A stretch of DNA of 64,000 nucleotides from NCBI RefSeq assembly GCF_048128805.1, contig NC_136013.1:6084102-6148101 (forward strand), written 5' to 3'. The stretch is from Centroberyx gerrardi (Eukaryota > Chordata > Actinopteri > Beryciformes > Berycidae). The notes beneath the pieces are model-generated. The model was not told the origin of the DNA. It made no database searches and saw only the letters and a program-made list of their open reading frames with translations. Shown piece after piece: positions 1-12,528 of the stretch; the first letter of the stretch is position 1; each line of letters starts with the position of its first letter. The position numbers were made by a program, and so were the translations under genes.

Positions 1-3000
1 AAAGGTTATGTTTACTGGCTTGTAAAGCGATGCTTATTTCTGACTGGCAGCGATAATGAATGCTCATTTCTACAGTCATCCAGTGGCAGAGATGAAAGGT
101 TTTAGTTGCCAGTGCCAACCTCAGGATTTTGTGTGTGTCCATCTGTCCAGGCAGTACGTCTAGGAGCGGCCTGGTGGAAACCCGGAGGAGGTCATGTGAC
201 TCCCCCCGCCCAGGAGCGAGATGCCAGACGTGGCACAGCAGCTTTCCTAATTACTACAATATGTTAAACCTTTTAAGCCCTCCTCCGGCCGCAAGTTTTC
301 TAAAAGGAACTTGACCTACATTTCTGCTCCATGCTCTGAATTGAGAAAAAGTTGTCAAAGCCTCTGTGAGACAGAACTGAAATAGCAACTCCCTCTTCCC
401 ACACTGCCTGCCGCTATAGGCAAGCCCGCAATCTAGCCTACAGGGCCTTCCTGTGATTAACCACATCTGCACTGCTACAGGAGTGAAACAGCCTGTTCAT
501 AATAGATGAGACTTGAGAATTGAGACTTACCAGCTGTTTAAAAAAAAAAAGACAAGCGAGGCCTATGTGATTTATGGAGTATATGACTGTCATGCCTCGC
601 TGGGTTTGAAAGGAGAAAGAATCAGACAACGCACTATTGCAAAATCAACACGATCCAGAATGAAAGCATTAAAAAATCAATAACTTGGGGTAAATAAACA
701 GCAGATCTGATGCTTTCCACAGCATCACATTTGCCAAAGTTCAAACTAATACAAACACTGCTGCTATGGCAATCCGGGGCTAATGTCTTACTAGGTTTTC
801 CCCTGCAAGTCAATGTTTAGACACAGATCAAAAACACAATCGTGTTCCATCAAAGGAGAATTATACTCAAAAATCGAGAATTTGTATGTTGTTTCTGCAG
901 CACAGAACAATCAATATGAGCAAGATTGAAAAAAAAATAAATAATCAAGAGCAAATCAAGACGTAGCCTGGAGCCGCTTCATGACTTTGACCCTTGCACT
1001 CCTTAAATTGGCTGCTTGTAATGGTGGCGATCAAGGAACTGAAGCTCATTCAGCTGCTGCAGTCACAACGAATACGAGCTTCACCTAAACGCCTCAAGTG
1101 TAAAATGTAAATGTAAAATATGTGGGAATTACTACACCCAGTTGATAATATAGTAGTTATATCGCTACTGAGCCAGAAAATGTAGTTTTATCCTGACAAA
1201 ATTATCAAGGAAACTGCCTGAGTCAAGTTTTCCAATCCTTGCAATTAATTCTCTGAGTATTGGTGTGAGATCAAAGCTTAAAGGGGCGGGCAAGCTCTGC
1301 TCTCATTTCAGGCTATGGAAGACGGTATGTTCACTTCATATAAATGGAACAAAATAATATGAAACCAAACTATTCTTGGCCATAGCAAGAGTTCACAGTG
1401 GATATAGGGACGGCTCTCATACAAGCACATTCAAAAATCCTGCATTATTCCCCTTTAATGTTTCACTGGACTGCAAAAATACCTTGGAACAGTTCAAAAC
1501 CTAATTCAGAGACGGATGATTCAAAGAGGGGCGAGGCCGCCAGCTCACAGAGATCCAGAAATGTCACATTTCCTTTGACGATACTAAGCCTCAACTGTTC
1601 GCTGGCTGTTTCAATATAATCTCGTCTACATCTGGCACCAAGTTTTGACACATCTCTCTGCCTTTTCAGCCCATTAATCTCCTTTTCTGTATTACCCGGA
1701 AAGTCCTGGAGACTTAGCATGGAACAAAGTAAACAGGCCCCGCGATGCCTGAGTTATTTCAATAATGTGAACCACATTTAGAAATAAGGTCACCTCTCCA
1801 GCCAACAATCACAGAAACCCCAGTTTAATATAATGGAGCTGTTTAGAATGGAATTCATCTATTAGCAGAAATGAAATGAAAATGAGAATTTGTGTATTTA
1901 GCCGAACAGATGAACTGAACATTAACATAAATGATGTGAATGTTATCAGCAGTTAAGCCAATTGGTATTTGTGGATGAAAGTAGTGAATAACAATCGAAT
2001 TACAGTTGTAATTATCGAAGCATTTGGCTTTAATTGAAAATAAATATCCATAATAATCACTGCGAATCCCTCTATACACTCTTCAAAAGAAGTTTCACCC
2101 AAGGTCAAACCATAACCTTTCATATGAAACGACGGAAAATGAATGTTGGCAGTTTGTCGGTCTCTGTTTCCTCAGACTGCTAGCAAACATCCAAAGTACC
2201 ACGGCAAGGCATTACATTTTATTAAGCCATTAAATTTATGCTGATGAATTAAACCTTGCCCTGTGATATCTGTTTGGTAAGCTGTTCTTATCATGGGTTG
2301 GTTTCAGCTGGATTTCATTTAGTCTGCTCTCCATCACCCAGACGTCTATTTAGACTGCGAGACCCGCTGAAGAGGACATTATGCCCCTGTGCTTCACATT
2401 TACACCGACGCGCAGATTGGCCAAGGTTCATCTGAATCAAAGCACTACTCCAGGCCTCCACACTGACACTTTCTTCCAAGGAGCACAGGGTAGAAATCTC
2501 ATGCTCCACTTGATATCTCAAGTGGCACGTGTCCTTGTTCCACTTCGTAATTAGCATGAATTCAATTTTGGGAGCATATGCTAATAAAACGCAAACGCTG
2601 TAGATCCGTGTAGAATATTGTGCAATAGCAGCCCCGATGGTATTAAACCCATCAAAAACACAAAAGCGCTGCCGTCTTTCTTTCTCAACAATTCTCACAA
2701 CCTTTGTTCACCCCAGGAAGATTAACTGCTTTCTTTGGTGTGGGACTGTTTCTTAGTAGCAGCAAATAGGGAACTGAATACATGAATAAATCCTTGACAT
2801 AACAAACCCGGGTTAAACCAGGCAATATAATCTGTTGTTTTGTCTCTGCTTTATCAGTACTGCAATATCCAATTTGTCACATGGGCCTTGACGTTTGATT
2901 GCAGTCCCTGTCATAGCCTTATCCCTTCCGGCAGCCCAACTGTGCTGCTTATATCCAATGTGAACAATTCCCTACTGTGCATCTCAGCTTTTTTTTCACT

Positions 3001-4340
3001 ATTTCACTCCTGTTTATTTCGTGTCCCGATCTCATTCTGCAGAAAGGCAGTGGATTGAAACAAATACTCATGCAAAGATAATAACAGTAGTATTCCTAGA
3101 AATCGGACGGTAGAAAAAATCGGGAGTCGATATAATGGAAGAAAATGAAAGGCAATCAGTCAGGCGTGACGCTGTGCAGTGAGGCGTGACACAAATCAGC
3201 TGGTAGCAAAATTGATCGGCCCGCAGAGTCACACAGCACCTCAGATGGGGGGCGGGGAGGCGGCTGCCCTTTCCCATCCCGCCCTGTCTGTCCTCCAGGA
3301 CGCGCTGCATCAGCAAGATGCGGGGTGTTGGATATCTTACATAATGCCTTCTGACTTAGCATTCACAGAACATGGCAGGGAAACTCACTTGACAATGACT
3401 TTCTTATGAAAACAAAGCGCCTGGCGTAAAAGTCACCGGCGTCAACTTGAGTGACACGGTTCATAACTCAGGTTTTTTTTAGTGTTTTAAACTACCAAAC
3501 ATTAGCACAGATCAGGCGCTGGGTGCAGGACAACAAGAACATAACACAGGGAACATAAAACAATGTGAGCATTTAACTGCCTCCCGTTCATCCTACTCTA
3601 AATTCCCGCAGTGCGAGCATCCCAGGCAGCGAGGGGACAAAAGAGCGAGTGTCTTGCCGCGGCTCAAAGCGACATCTCAGCACTCTTCGCCTCCAACAGG
3701 CCCAAATATGACGGCCTACTGGGTCCAGCTGCCACTCGAGGGCCCACTCAATCCCTGCTCTGTCTCAGAGACTGACCCCGTCTCTCACAGCACTTAGCCT
3801 CGCGCCTGTGGGCTCTCTGCTGTACGCCGCTCCGCAGAAATCCAACTGATGCCCACTTCAAAAATACCAAGATGAAACACACGGTTGCCCTTGGCTTTTA
3901 CAGCGGGGCGGCTTAGGTGGTAACGTCGCCAATCTGATTGATTTTGCACGGGGGATGGAGGGATGAAGAAGCTCTTAGAGGACACAACCGTATTTAAGAA
4001 CAGGCGTGCAATTATTGGAGCACATTCAGACGCCCTAAGCGATGAAACGGCACATTTGGAACTCATTCAAATGCCTTTCATGATGAGGTGATACGAAATT
4101 TACATTACATTTCCCATTTTCACTCAGGACGTCAGACAAAAACACTTAGGCAGGCGGTCTAAGGGTTTAATGAACAAGGACAACCATGAGAGTCCGAGGC
4201 TTAACCTTCATAGCCTTGATTAATCCAACATAAGCAGCAGACCAGATCCATATAGTCTCTATATGCCTTGTGAACCTGTGCATGAACCTGTGCATGATAT
4301 TTGCTGTTTGGTGGACACTTTTATTCAAAGCACCTTAGAG

Positions 4341-4483
4341 CAGGGATGGGATCATATGCTTATCTCATGATATGATTTGATACAACCACCATATGATGTA
4401 ATAAATAAAAGTTCAATGAAAACAAAGTATGACTGTGCAGAATTTGAGTCACAGATCTTTCTAGCAATGGCATTGGCTTGATA
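4341..4483 (+). mobile_element. Truncated hAT-like MITE (GGGATGGGAC family)
   Basis: The left terminus CAGGGATGGGATCATATGC and the following 140 bp match the element at 57037-57375, including the shared stretch ACAAAGTATGACTGT and the block GGCATTGGCT. The right half and right terminus are missing, so this copy is 3'-truncated. It lies inside pacs2 intron 1. Confidence 0.65.
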
Positions 4484-4496
4484 GATTTTTTTCAGT

Positions 4497-4573
4497 TTTA
4501 GCTTGGCTCCAGTGGGAATCAAACCCCTAAACCTGACGGTGTTAGGGCCACGCTCTCTTTGAGCCACAATGGG
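4497..4573 (-). repeat. tRNA-like SINE head fragment
   Basis: On the minus strand the sequence has a box-A-like GTGGCTCAAAGAGAGCG and a box-B-like GGTTTGATTCC at roughly tRNA spacing, followed by CCACTGG. The arms do not pair well enough for a functional tRNA, so a decayed tRNA-derived SINE head is the better reading. It directly follows the truncated MITE. Confidence 0.4.
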
Positions 4574-6334
4574 CCTGTGTGTGTACTAGTGTGCACACAT
4601 CTGGCAGCTCCAGATCGCCCCCAATTATCATTCTACCTCCCTCCAAGATTGGTGATCAATGCTCCTCCCTCACCTATGGTAGGTGATTATTAGACGCTTC
4701 ACCGTGGAGCAGCTTGTGTCCTCAGGTGACTCTGGGAAACGTGAGATCAGTGCAGAGGCAGCACTCCTGTAAGCCTTCCAGACTAATAGCCTGGGGCTTC
4801 AGAGACCTCCGAGCCGGAGAGGAGAGGAGAGGAGCGGAGAGGGATTTATGAAGCCATGAAGAAATGATGGGATAAATAGATAAAAGTGAAGAACAGGAGA
4901 AGCACACAGTGTGCCAGCACATATTAAGAATGTTACTTCTGTCTGTCTCCAGTGCTGGAGCAGTGACGTCCCGCCAAGCAAAAATAATAGGGGCAGATAA
5001 GGAAAGGAAACTGTTTATCCTGTATACAGCATGGATCACCTCTAAACTCTCATTTTGGCAACAAAAGAGTAAGGTTGCGGTCCAGCTCTCTCTGAGTCTG
5101 AGTGTCAGGCCTAAACCTAGAGTTCACCAAAAGGTCATTTGTTTCAGTGAGAGTGGGCAGTTGGCCGTCTCCTCTGAGACAGCAGGGGAGCTGTGAGGGA
5201 CGCAGCAGGGGAGACGAGGAGCGCTGACCCGCTGGGAGTGAACCGCAGGCCAGCAGAGACACACGCGGCTCCGCAGGAGGCAGTCCAAACCGCCACACCA
5301 TCCCCAACCGCCACCGAGACGAGATTTAAAGCATAACTACCGCCATTTACGACCTCCTATTTTAACATCCTTCTCCATCGCACCAATCGATTCTGACCAA
5401 AATCTTAATTAATTGCTTAGTTAATTGTGTTACTATAGAGCTACTTGCATCTTGCTTGCCTGGGTGCACAGCTCTCCAATGCAATCCTAATGGGCCAGTG
5501 GATACAAAAAAAAAAAAATCAACCCCAAAAAGCACCAAAGCAAACATATTGACACTCACTCTGTAATGAGACATGTTTAATTTTCAGTTTATCCATGGCC
5601 TGACAACTTCCACTATTTATTTTGCTCTACTTTACATACATACTTTACAAAACTGTAGAGGAAAGGCATGACTTTTGACATTTAGACATTTTCATTTACC
5701 ACTGTAATTCTTTTTACCAACACGTCTCATTACAGAGCAATCAATGTGCTGAAGAAGTCATGCTTGGGAGCTTTTGAGGTCGATTTTTTTGAGTATCTGT
5801 TTGGCCCTATAGGACTCAGGAGATAGCATCCCACTAAAAACCAATTAGCACATGGAAAACCCCTGATATCAGTAGATTTCAGGGTAAATAAGTGAGGAAA
5901 AGCACCTTTACTGAAACCTGCAAATAGTTTCTCTCATGTATCTCCCCAGCTCTGTGTCCCTCTCAGCTTTCCTAGTGCCTCAATAAATAAGAAAATACTA
6001 AAAAAAGTGTACACACCAATGTGCTTTGAACAATATGTGAACAAACTGCTCACTGAAGATACCCAGCAGTCAGTGTGTTTGGCCATCTCACATGGCTGAT
6101 ATCACTGAATGAGACAGGAGACTCGATATCAGGTTAACAAACTGAGCTCATCCTGTCTAAACTTTGCGAGGCAGCGGTCAATACAGAGCTGCACTGATCC
6201 ACCAAGACGTCTTGATTGGCAGTTGACTTCACACAAGCAGTGAAGTCTGGGCCGAGCTTCAATTAAGACCAACTCACTGTACAGGCAACCATCAAATTAA
6301 ATCAAGTAGATCGATACTAAAACCCGAGATGCTG

Positions 6335-6445
6335 GGAGTTCAGTGTCTTGATGAAGGACTCTTCCATAGATGGGACACACAGCTTCATGGGGGATTGAAC
6401 CTGGGACTTTTCGGTTACATCTCCATCCACTAGGCCACTCTGCTG
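6335..6445 (+). repeat. Interspersed repeat fragment (SINE-like)
   Basis: The pieces GGGAGTTCAGTGTCTTGATG and GGATTGAACCTGGGACTTTT followed by CCACTAGGCCAC are typical of a widespread fish repeat. A related copy lies at about 56525-56675, with GAGTTCAGTGTCCTGGACGG and GACTTTTTGGTTGCAACCGC. Family name not assigned. Confidence 0.4.
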
Positions 6446-6982
6446 ACCTGCTGAACATCACAGCTGCACTATTCCCGCAGATTAATTCTTATTTTGACTA
6501 AAAGGCATGCAATGTAATACCCACCGGTCATTAAGAGGATAGAGAGAAGTTAAGGAGAGAGAGTCATCAGCATAAAAAACCCCAACTCAATACTTCCAAA
6601 CTCCCATATTAATTATAGCTTGTGTCTTTCTCCAGTACGCTGACTGTACTGACCAAAGTCTGACAGCAAGTATTAGTCATGTTGGGGCAGGGCTTCAACC
6701 ACAAACTCCTTAAGACTCATTTCTGTCATAACATCACAGCAAGATACTGTATGTGCATACTTTGTGTCTGAGAAGAACATCCATCACTGAATATTTCATC
6801 ATTGTAGCAAAAAGCACAGATCGTTTCCATCATACTCCAGGAATGCTACCAGCAAACTAGTGCTTCTGCTATTTTTTTTTTTTTTTTTTTTTGTCTTCCA
6901 GAGAGATTTTGAGACTTCGGGGTCACTGCACCTCTGAGACAGGAGCCATATCTGCTCCATGATATAGATCTTGCATCTAGCA

Positions 6983-7162
6983 CAGTGATTCCCAATCCTA
7001 GTCCTCACTCTCAGGAGCTAGAGTGCCATTGGTTTTCTATTTTACCTGGAAGTTGATTACATTCACCCGGTGTCCAAGGTCTCATCCTGCTTCCACCGAC
7101 ACTAGGTGAGTGGATTTAGCTACCAGGTAGAGTAGAAAACCAGCAGGATTGAGAACCACTGA
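6983..7162 (+). mobile_element. Short hAT-like MITE, 180 bp
   Basis: The termini are inverted: CAGTGATTCCCAATCCTAG at the left and GGATTGAGAACCACTGA at the right. The flanks ATCTAGCA (6975-6982) and TTCTAGCA (7163-7170) form an 8-bp target duplication with one mismatch, as expected for hAT insertion. It has no coding capacity. Similar termini occur on the element at 58278-58604. Confidence 0.7.
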
Positions 7163-7650
7163 TTCTAGCATAAACCTGCAGTCTATCATGACATTTGAGT
7201 GGATGTTTATGAGCATTCAGTGCATCCCAGCCAAGTCATTCAACTAAACCAGAGATTTAGTGTTTACCCAACTTTTATCAGCAGAATATTGTTTACCCAC
7301 CTTTTCAGTCTGGCTTAATGCTGCACAGAAGGTGGAATTTTTATTTGTTTACACTGGTGGTTGGTTGGTTGCCAAATCATGATTCCTGACTGGAGGTCAC
7401 AGTTTACCCACCTTGTTATGCACCACTACATCACTGCCTATAACTATGCAGATGGTTGAATGCATCCTGCACCAGGGCCAGAGCATCCACTTGCCATAAT
7501 GATACAGGGAGCTGGAGGCGAGCCGCTGTGCAGCTGAAGCTATCTGACAAATGACAGCCTGCACGTCTGGCGGCATCGGTTAACACCGAGGTTTAAAGTT
7601 TAAAGGGCCCACTGGCAGCCCCGATAGCGCAATGCCATGCCGTGCCTTAC

Positions 7651-7769
7651 CTTGGGATGCAGTTCGGGGAGGATCCGTCTATTTCCCATGTTGCGAACAG
7701 GTTCATGGGGACGGGTCTGTTGAGCGCCCCGCTCCCGGGGAAACTCAACCGGCCACTTCTCTCCGCCAT
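7651..7769 (-). CDS. pacs2: Phosphofurin acidic cluster sorting protein 2, exon 1 (partial gene)
   Basis: The exon encodes 39 full codons plus two bases: [19 protein letters not shown], then [20 protein letters not shown] and the first two bases of Arg, ending at a strong donor (AAG|GTAAGG). The stretch [16 protein letters not shown] is the start of the PACS furin-binding region, and the opening MAER-GRL--PG--GALN-PVPMNLF matches PACS2 better than PACS1. Family knowledge: PACS2 is a cytosolic adaptor that sorts membrane cargo with acidic clusters, and it acts at ER-mitochondria contacts and in apoptosis. All later exons lie left of the window. The ATG at 7769 starts in a CpG-rich 5' end. The assignment rests on one short exon, so the paralogue call is a little less sure than the family. 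Confidence 0.85.
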
Positions 7770-8110
7770 GGTCCGGGGCGGTGGAGAGGACGTCCAACAC
7801 CGAGCTGGGTATTTGTCAACAGCAGACAGGTCCGGGTGTTATGTCTGGCTGTGCGTCGGTAAGTCGTTTCCCACCCCCCTCACGCGCTCACATCAGTGCA
7901 ATGTGAACGGCAGAGGACGCGCGCATTTCTCCGTCCTTGTTCGCCCGGGTCGGTCGGGATCCTCCACGCTTGGCGGTGCCAGGGAGGAACTGCAGTGCGA
8001 GCAGGGCAGAGCGAGCGGACCGACCGACCGCTGTGCTTGTTGTGCCTACCACGCTACTATGAGGGGTATGGGGGGTGATTCATGCCGCAGAGGACACCGA
8101 ACGGGGAAGG
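7770..8110 (-). promoter_or_regulatory. pacs2 5' UTR and CpG-rich promoter
   Basis: CpG density is clearly higher here than in the surrounding AT-rich DNA, with repeated CGGTCGGT, GGACGCGCGC and GACCGACCGACCG runs. It directly precedes the pacs2 start codon on the minus strand. No TATA box is visible, which fits a CpG-island promoter. The exact start site cannot be read from sequence. Confidence 0.6.
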
Positions 8111-9242
8111 AGAAGCCGGAGAAGACTTATGACTATTTTGAATGGATTTAACACAATGAACACAATGAAATTCAAAATTACTTTTTCCCACTTTGTTAGC
8201 TAATTCTGCATATCATAATGTATCTATATATATTTAACAGTAAAAAAAAATATACATATAGTGTTTTAATATCCCTTTACTCTTACTTCCTGGGAAACAG
8301 TGACTGTTAGTGGCTACCAGTGGACATACATAAGAATTACAACCAATAGTAGCCTACCATCACAGAAATTTGAAAAATGCATCCACCCCTCCCATTATAT
8401 AAAACCTGAGACTTCACAACTGTCAAAGTGATACAAGTGGCAACATGGTACAGCGGTGCATTTTTGGGTATTCACCCATGTAAACCCTGTTTCCCTTTCC
8501 TAAGACGCTGTGATTGCAGTCCTGGTGTCTGGAATTTATTTGTTTTGAAGAATCTGAAATTTGTGACAGCTCAAGATTAGGTGCAGGAGGAGGTTTAATC
8601 TGAAAACATTTCATCATGAAACAGAACAAGCGCAAAGCCGAGTTACCCGTTTTGTATGAATAGCTATGTTAACAAATCCAATGCCTGCAACACCCTCATA
8701 GCAATGTAACGCATCTGCAATGGAATGATGCAGCAGTAACAGATTTTCTCATTACAAATAAATGAACCTCCATCAAATAGTAAATTAAACGCATTATTTG
8801 TGATCCTGGCCTGACAATACATTGTAGCACAGCATGTGTGTGTTATGTGGAAAACCGCAACATTTGTCATTGAAACATGAAGTTGCCAGCAAACTGTAAT
8901 CTGTAATCTCTGTTTCAATATACAGTAAACACAATTTGACCACTTCAACTCCTATTTAATTTCATTTCAAAATTATATTTAATTTCAAAATCTTGTGCAA
9001 ATGTGGCAGAATTAACCCTCTTTAATTGGCTGTCTTCGCTTTACTCACCAGGTACAGATTCTGTGTTTAGCCTATAAAAATTAATCTTCCTGCCCATAGG
9101 CTATACATGTCAACAAATTGTCAATAATTGTATCTTTCTTTTTCCATACTACTCATTTTCTAAACAAAATTGCTGCTAATTATCTAATGTAGGCTATACA
9201 GCACAGTCATTTTTACTTTTTCCTCTCACTTGGTGAGAGAGC

Positions 9243-9530
9243 TATATAAACTAGCAACCTGCTAGTTTAATCTCCTCAACGCCCACGCTTCTCCTCCTCC
9301 GCCTGCTCCTCTGTGGCATCAATCACCCCCCATATCCTTCTCCCACCCACCACCAGCCCCAGGAAATAACGTCATCGGCGGTCTCTCTGCGCTGCAGTTT
9401 GCCGACTTCTCTGGCAGGTGCAGTGCAGCGGATCCTGGACTGGACCCAAGCTGGGCCGGTTCGACTCCCAGACTGTCTCTATTTTTCACCTTTCTTGCCC
9501 TGAAATACACCCAGAAGCCTCTCTGATGGT
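9243..9530 (+). promoter_or_regulatory. Orphan promoter-like patch (TATA box, CRE-like site, GC-rich)
   Basis: TATATAA at 9243 is followed within 120 bp by a GC-richer block that contains a CRE-like AACGTCATCGG near 9368. No open coding exon follows, so if it is a promoter it would serve a non-coding transcript or a distal unit. This is inference from composition only. Confidence 0.2.
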
Positions 9531-10328
9531 ATATTGTTCACTGGCAGAGGACTCACCCTCTCATTTCACACTGCTGCATGTAGAAGGTGGCTTTTAAAAT
9601 ATCCCACTCCCCTTATTTTGCACCTTTGCACTCATTCATTGATATCTACAATGACCCACTTTTACATATTTTACATTTGAAGCACTGAATATGAAATGGT
9701 TGCATTTTGAACCAGGGTGATCTAGTGGTAAAAGAGACAGCCCAGTTCCTGCCCTGCTGAAGTTCCCTTGAGCAAATCACCCACACCGGTCTGAATCAAT
9801 AGCGCTTTCCTCTGGGTTAGGGTTAGTGTAAACATAATGTTCCTATGGGGCTCAATTAAGTGTCACTTCATTAAAATCCCATTGCATTACTGTTCCCTTC
9901 ACCCTTGATCACTCATTTTCAGTTGTGCACAGCCATGTATTCTCCTCTTATCCTACTAGTTTGATGTCATCTCACTGCAAGCTGGCACTGCCACCATGTG
10001 GTGGTTGGCTTGGGTCAAGTTCAATATGCTGGAAGTCCTCTAATGCCCCTTTGGTTGTGTTTGTCTGTTTTTGGACCCAATATGTTTTCTTCTTGTTTAG
10101 GCAAGTTAGCTTTTGGGGAGAGTAACTGCATCTACAGTCAATGGATAAAAACATCTGATAACATGTAACATTAAAGATTAGTTTGGCTAGAGCTGATGAA
10201 TATTATAGGCTAATATTAACCTATGGATAGCTTATCTAGAAGTATCATATTGTCAAAGGCAGCTCTTCTCACCTCTTCTGCTCTTTAGAGACAAGGAAAA
10301 ACATTTTAATTAATTTTTAACACAAGTT

Positions 10329-10469
10329 TGTGTGTCTTCTTTGGGACAACACACATTTGTGTTATTTTTCGACACGTTAAGGATAATGCGGTTTAACACA
10401 GCATATGTTATCTACATATCTTGTGTGAAAAGTAACACAAACAGCCCATATGTTCCCAATAGACACACA
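10329..10469. repeat. Imperfect inverted repeat (small foldback element)
   Basis: The left arm GTGTGTCTTCTTTGGGACAA...TTTGTGTT is mirrored by AACACAAA...GTTCCCAATAGACACAC on the right. The arms are about 34 bp and the centre about 72 bp. It could be a short MITE. No target duplication was found. Confidence 0.45.
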
Positions 10470-11576
10470 TTAAAAATGACATCTTTTTTATTGTGTATTT
10501 AAAACAAAGAGATAACAAGGGACATATAAGGAGTGTGACACTTCTTCATAGTACACAGCAGCAATTCCTAAGCAAGACTTCTAGGACAGGTTTTTTTTTT
10601 TTTAAAAAGCAAAGGAAAATAGGGACTGAGGAAAAAATTAATTAAGGTAAATAAGCAAAAATATGCAAATAAGAAAAAAAGATGAGGGAAAATAAATAAA
10701 AAAGGGGGGGTTTAGCTCTTAAAAGTCATATACTTGTTATGCTTTTGTGTGTAAAAAAACCCCCAAAAAACATCCTTTAAGAGAGTGTACTAGTGTGTAT
10801 CATATGAATGTTGACATGTGATGGACACTAGCAGACTCCCTTGGATCAGTCCATGTTAAAGTGGAAATCCAGGGAAACTTACAAAGAGCAGGAAGCTGCT
10901 TCACTTCCCATCTTGCATGTGCAGAAGAAAAATCCCACTAATTTATAGTTTCTAATCATTATTAATCATTGTAGGATGATGATACCAGGAAGACTTTATG
11001 GATGACTCACTGGTTTGTTTTGAAGATATAACATCACAGCAATGATCAGAAATAATTCTCTATTCTTGCTTTTTATGTGCCCATCCAATATCCTGCCTTG
11101 TCTATTTATCAATTCCAAACCTACAACTAATGCATACTTTTTGACTCATGAAGTGGTAACAATTTTAAGATGTAAATGCAGGTATGCACCATTTCATCCG
11201 CTGTATCTCCTCTGATCTAATGCAAGGTAATCCTGCTACACAACAGACAGGATTCCATTTTTTTCCATACCAAAACAGATTTCCATTATTCCTGAAATAA
11301 GGACTGGCAGTACATATAAGTTAAGAATGATCTTTATTTGTTTGTACCTGGAGTTTTGTTTACATGTGTATTATTTGTAAACACTGCAGAAGAGAGGATC
11401 TGTATTTTGAGTGACAGATCTGAGAGTTGTGAAAGCTTTATTCAGTCCAAACTTTTCCAGAAGCACTATCTTGTGTAGTCACCCACACAAAATATTCTTA
11501 AAAAACCCCAAATTGAATTATGATGACACCTTTCTTCCTGGACATTACTGCAAGGAGAAATAATAAGCAATAACTT

Positions 11577-11582
11577 TTATTT
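11577..11582 (-). terminator. Candidate poly(A) signal of srsf5
   Basis: AATAAA on the minus strand, about 950 nt downstream of the srsf5 stop codon. No closer canonical AATAAA was noticed, so the 3' UTR probably runs 12528-11560. Variant signals nearer the stop are possible. Confidence 0.4.
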
Positions 11583-12528
11583 GTAGCAAATCAACATGTT
11601 AATTTACAGATATTTCTCCCTGCTACAATAGCCACACGAGCCCACAGCTTTCTTGTGTTCAGACCCACAACACCCTGCGGGGCAAGGCTGAAAATAAAGC
11701 TCTATAAAAAGGAAGGAAAATTAATCACCAACACTAGACGAGGTCCTGGTACTCAGCAGTTTCACACAGAAAAGCAAGTCAAAACGAATGCCAGATTCCA
11801 ACACCAATGTACTAACGAGCCGACTTAAATCACCATCTGAGATGTTTGCATTTATATTTTCACATATCAGGGCAGTGAATGCAACATGTGGAGAGGCACC
11901 CATTACGGTACCTCATCAGGAGCATAATCACAGTATCACGGCAATGCCATGGAGCTACCATCATAAACAAAAATATATTTACCAACATTTTGGGGAATCA
12001 ATATAATTCCCGCCTAACCGTAAACTACTCTGAACACTACAGCAAAGCAGAGGGGTGGATGGAATCGTAACATGGCAGCTGTTGGACCAGACTCCTGGCA
12101 GACAGCTTGGACTGCTCTCCAAGCTCTTCCCATCAAAATATTGTGACATTTCAAAAAGAGTTATTTCATACGGCATGTAACCTGTAATAGGTAACATTAT
12201 CTGATCAAAATGTTTTGTGTCATTCTGGATTTTAATTCAAATGTGGAGGGCGTTCAATGGAAAAATTTATCAATTATAAACTATTAGGGAAACAAAAATC
12301 ATTTTACGTTGGAAGCACATCCAAACTAAGAATAAAAAAAGCTCCAAAAAATTACAAAGCCAGTGCTGGCACAATCATGACCGATGCTGTTATTTCAAAA
12401 GAAGAGGCCATCCCAAAGGCAACCCCTCCCCTTCATTACAAATCACACAGCCATCACATAGGCCTATGGTCAGCAACTATGGTCTTGCGAAGCACCAGTC
12501 TATTATAGTGTGTATAGGTGTAAAAATC

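Larger units (their letters stand above)
1..7650 (-). other. Intron 1 of pacs2 (partial), no coding sequence seen
   Basis: The stretch lies downstream of the pacs2 exon 1 donor on the minus strand, and the gene continues beyond the left edge. I searched both strands for the next conserved PACS exon (the block after CIPR that begins the SLTLKKL region) and did not see it. The intron is AT-rich and largely free of obvious repeats up to about 4.3 kb. Identifiable repeats are a MITE fragment (4341-4483), a tRNA-like piece (4497-4573), a SINE-like piece (about 6335-6445) and a short MITE (6983-7162). A long first intron is usual in this family. The remainder could hold enhancers, but nothing in the sequence alone proves that. 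Confidence 0.6.
8111..11576. other. Intergenic region between pacs2 5' end and srsf5 3' end
   Basis: There is no credible coding exon on either strand. The region is AT-rich with poly-A and poly-T tracts. It contains a TATA-like box with a GC-rich patch (9243-9530), a SINE-like fragment around 9700-9790 and an imperfect inverted repeat at 10329-10469. Confidence 0.55.

Noticed and set aside
7642-8151. A 169-codon open frame on the plus strand opposite pacs2 exon 1
   Set aside because: It runs through the CpG-rich 5' end in antisense, shows no recognisable domain, and is explained by low stop-codon frequency in GC-rich DNA.
9420-9490. Possible tRNA gene because of a perfect box-B-like GGTTCGACTCC
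   Set aside because: Neither the T arm nor the acceptor stem can pair around it and no box A lies at the right distance, so a chance match is more likely.
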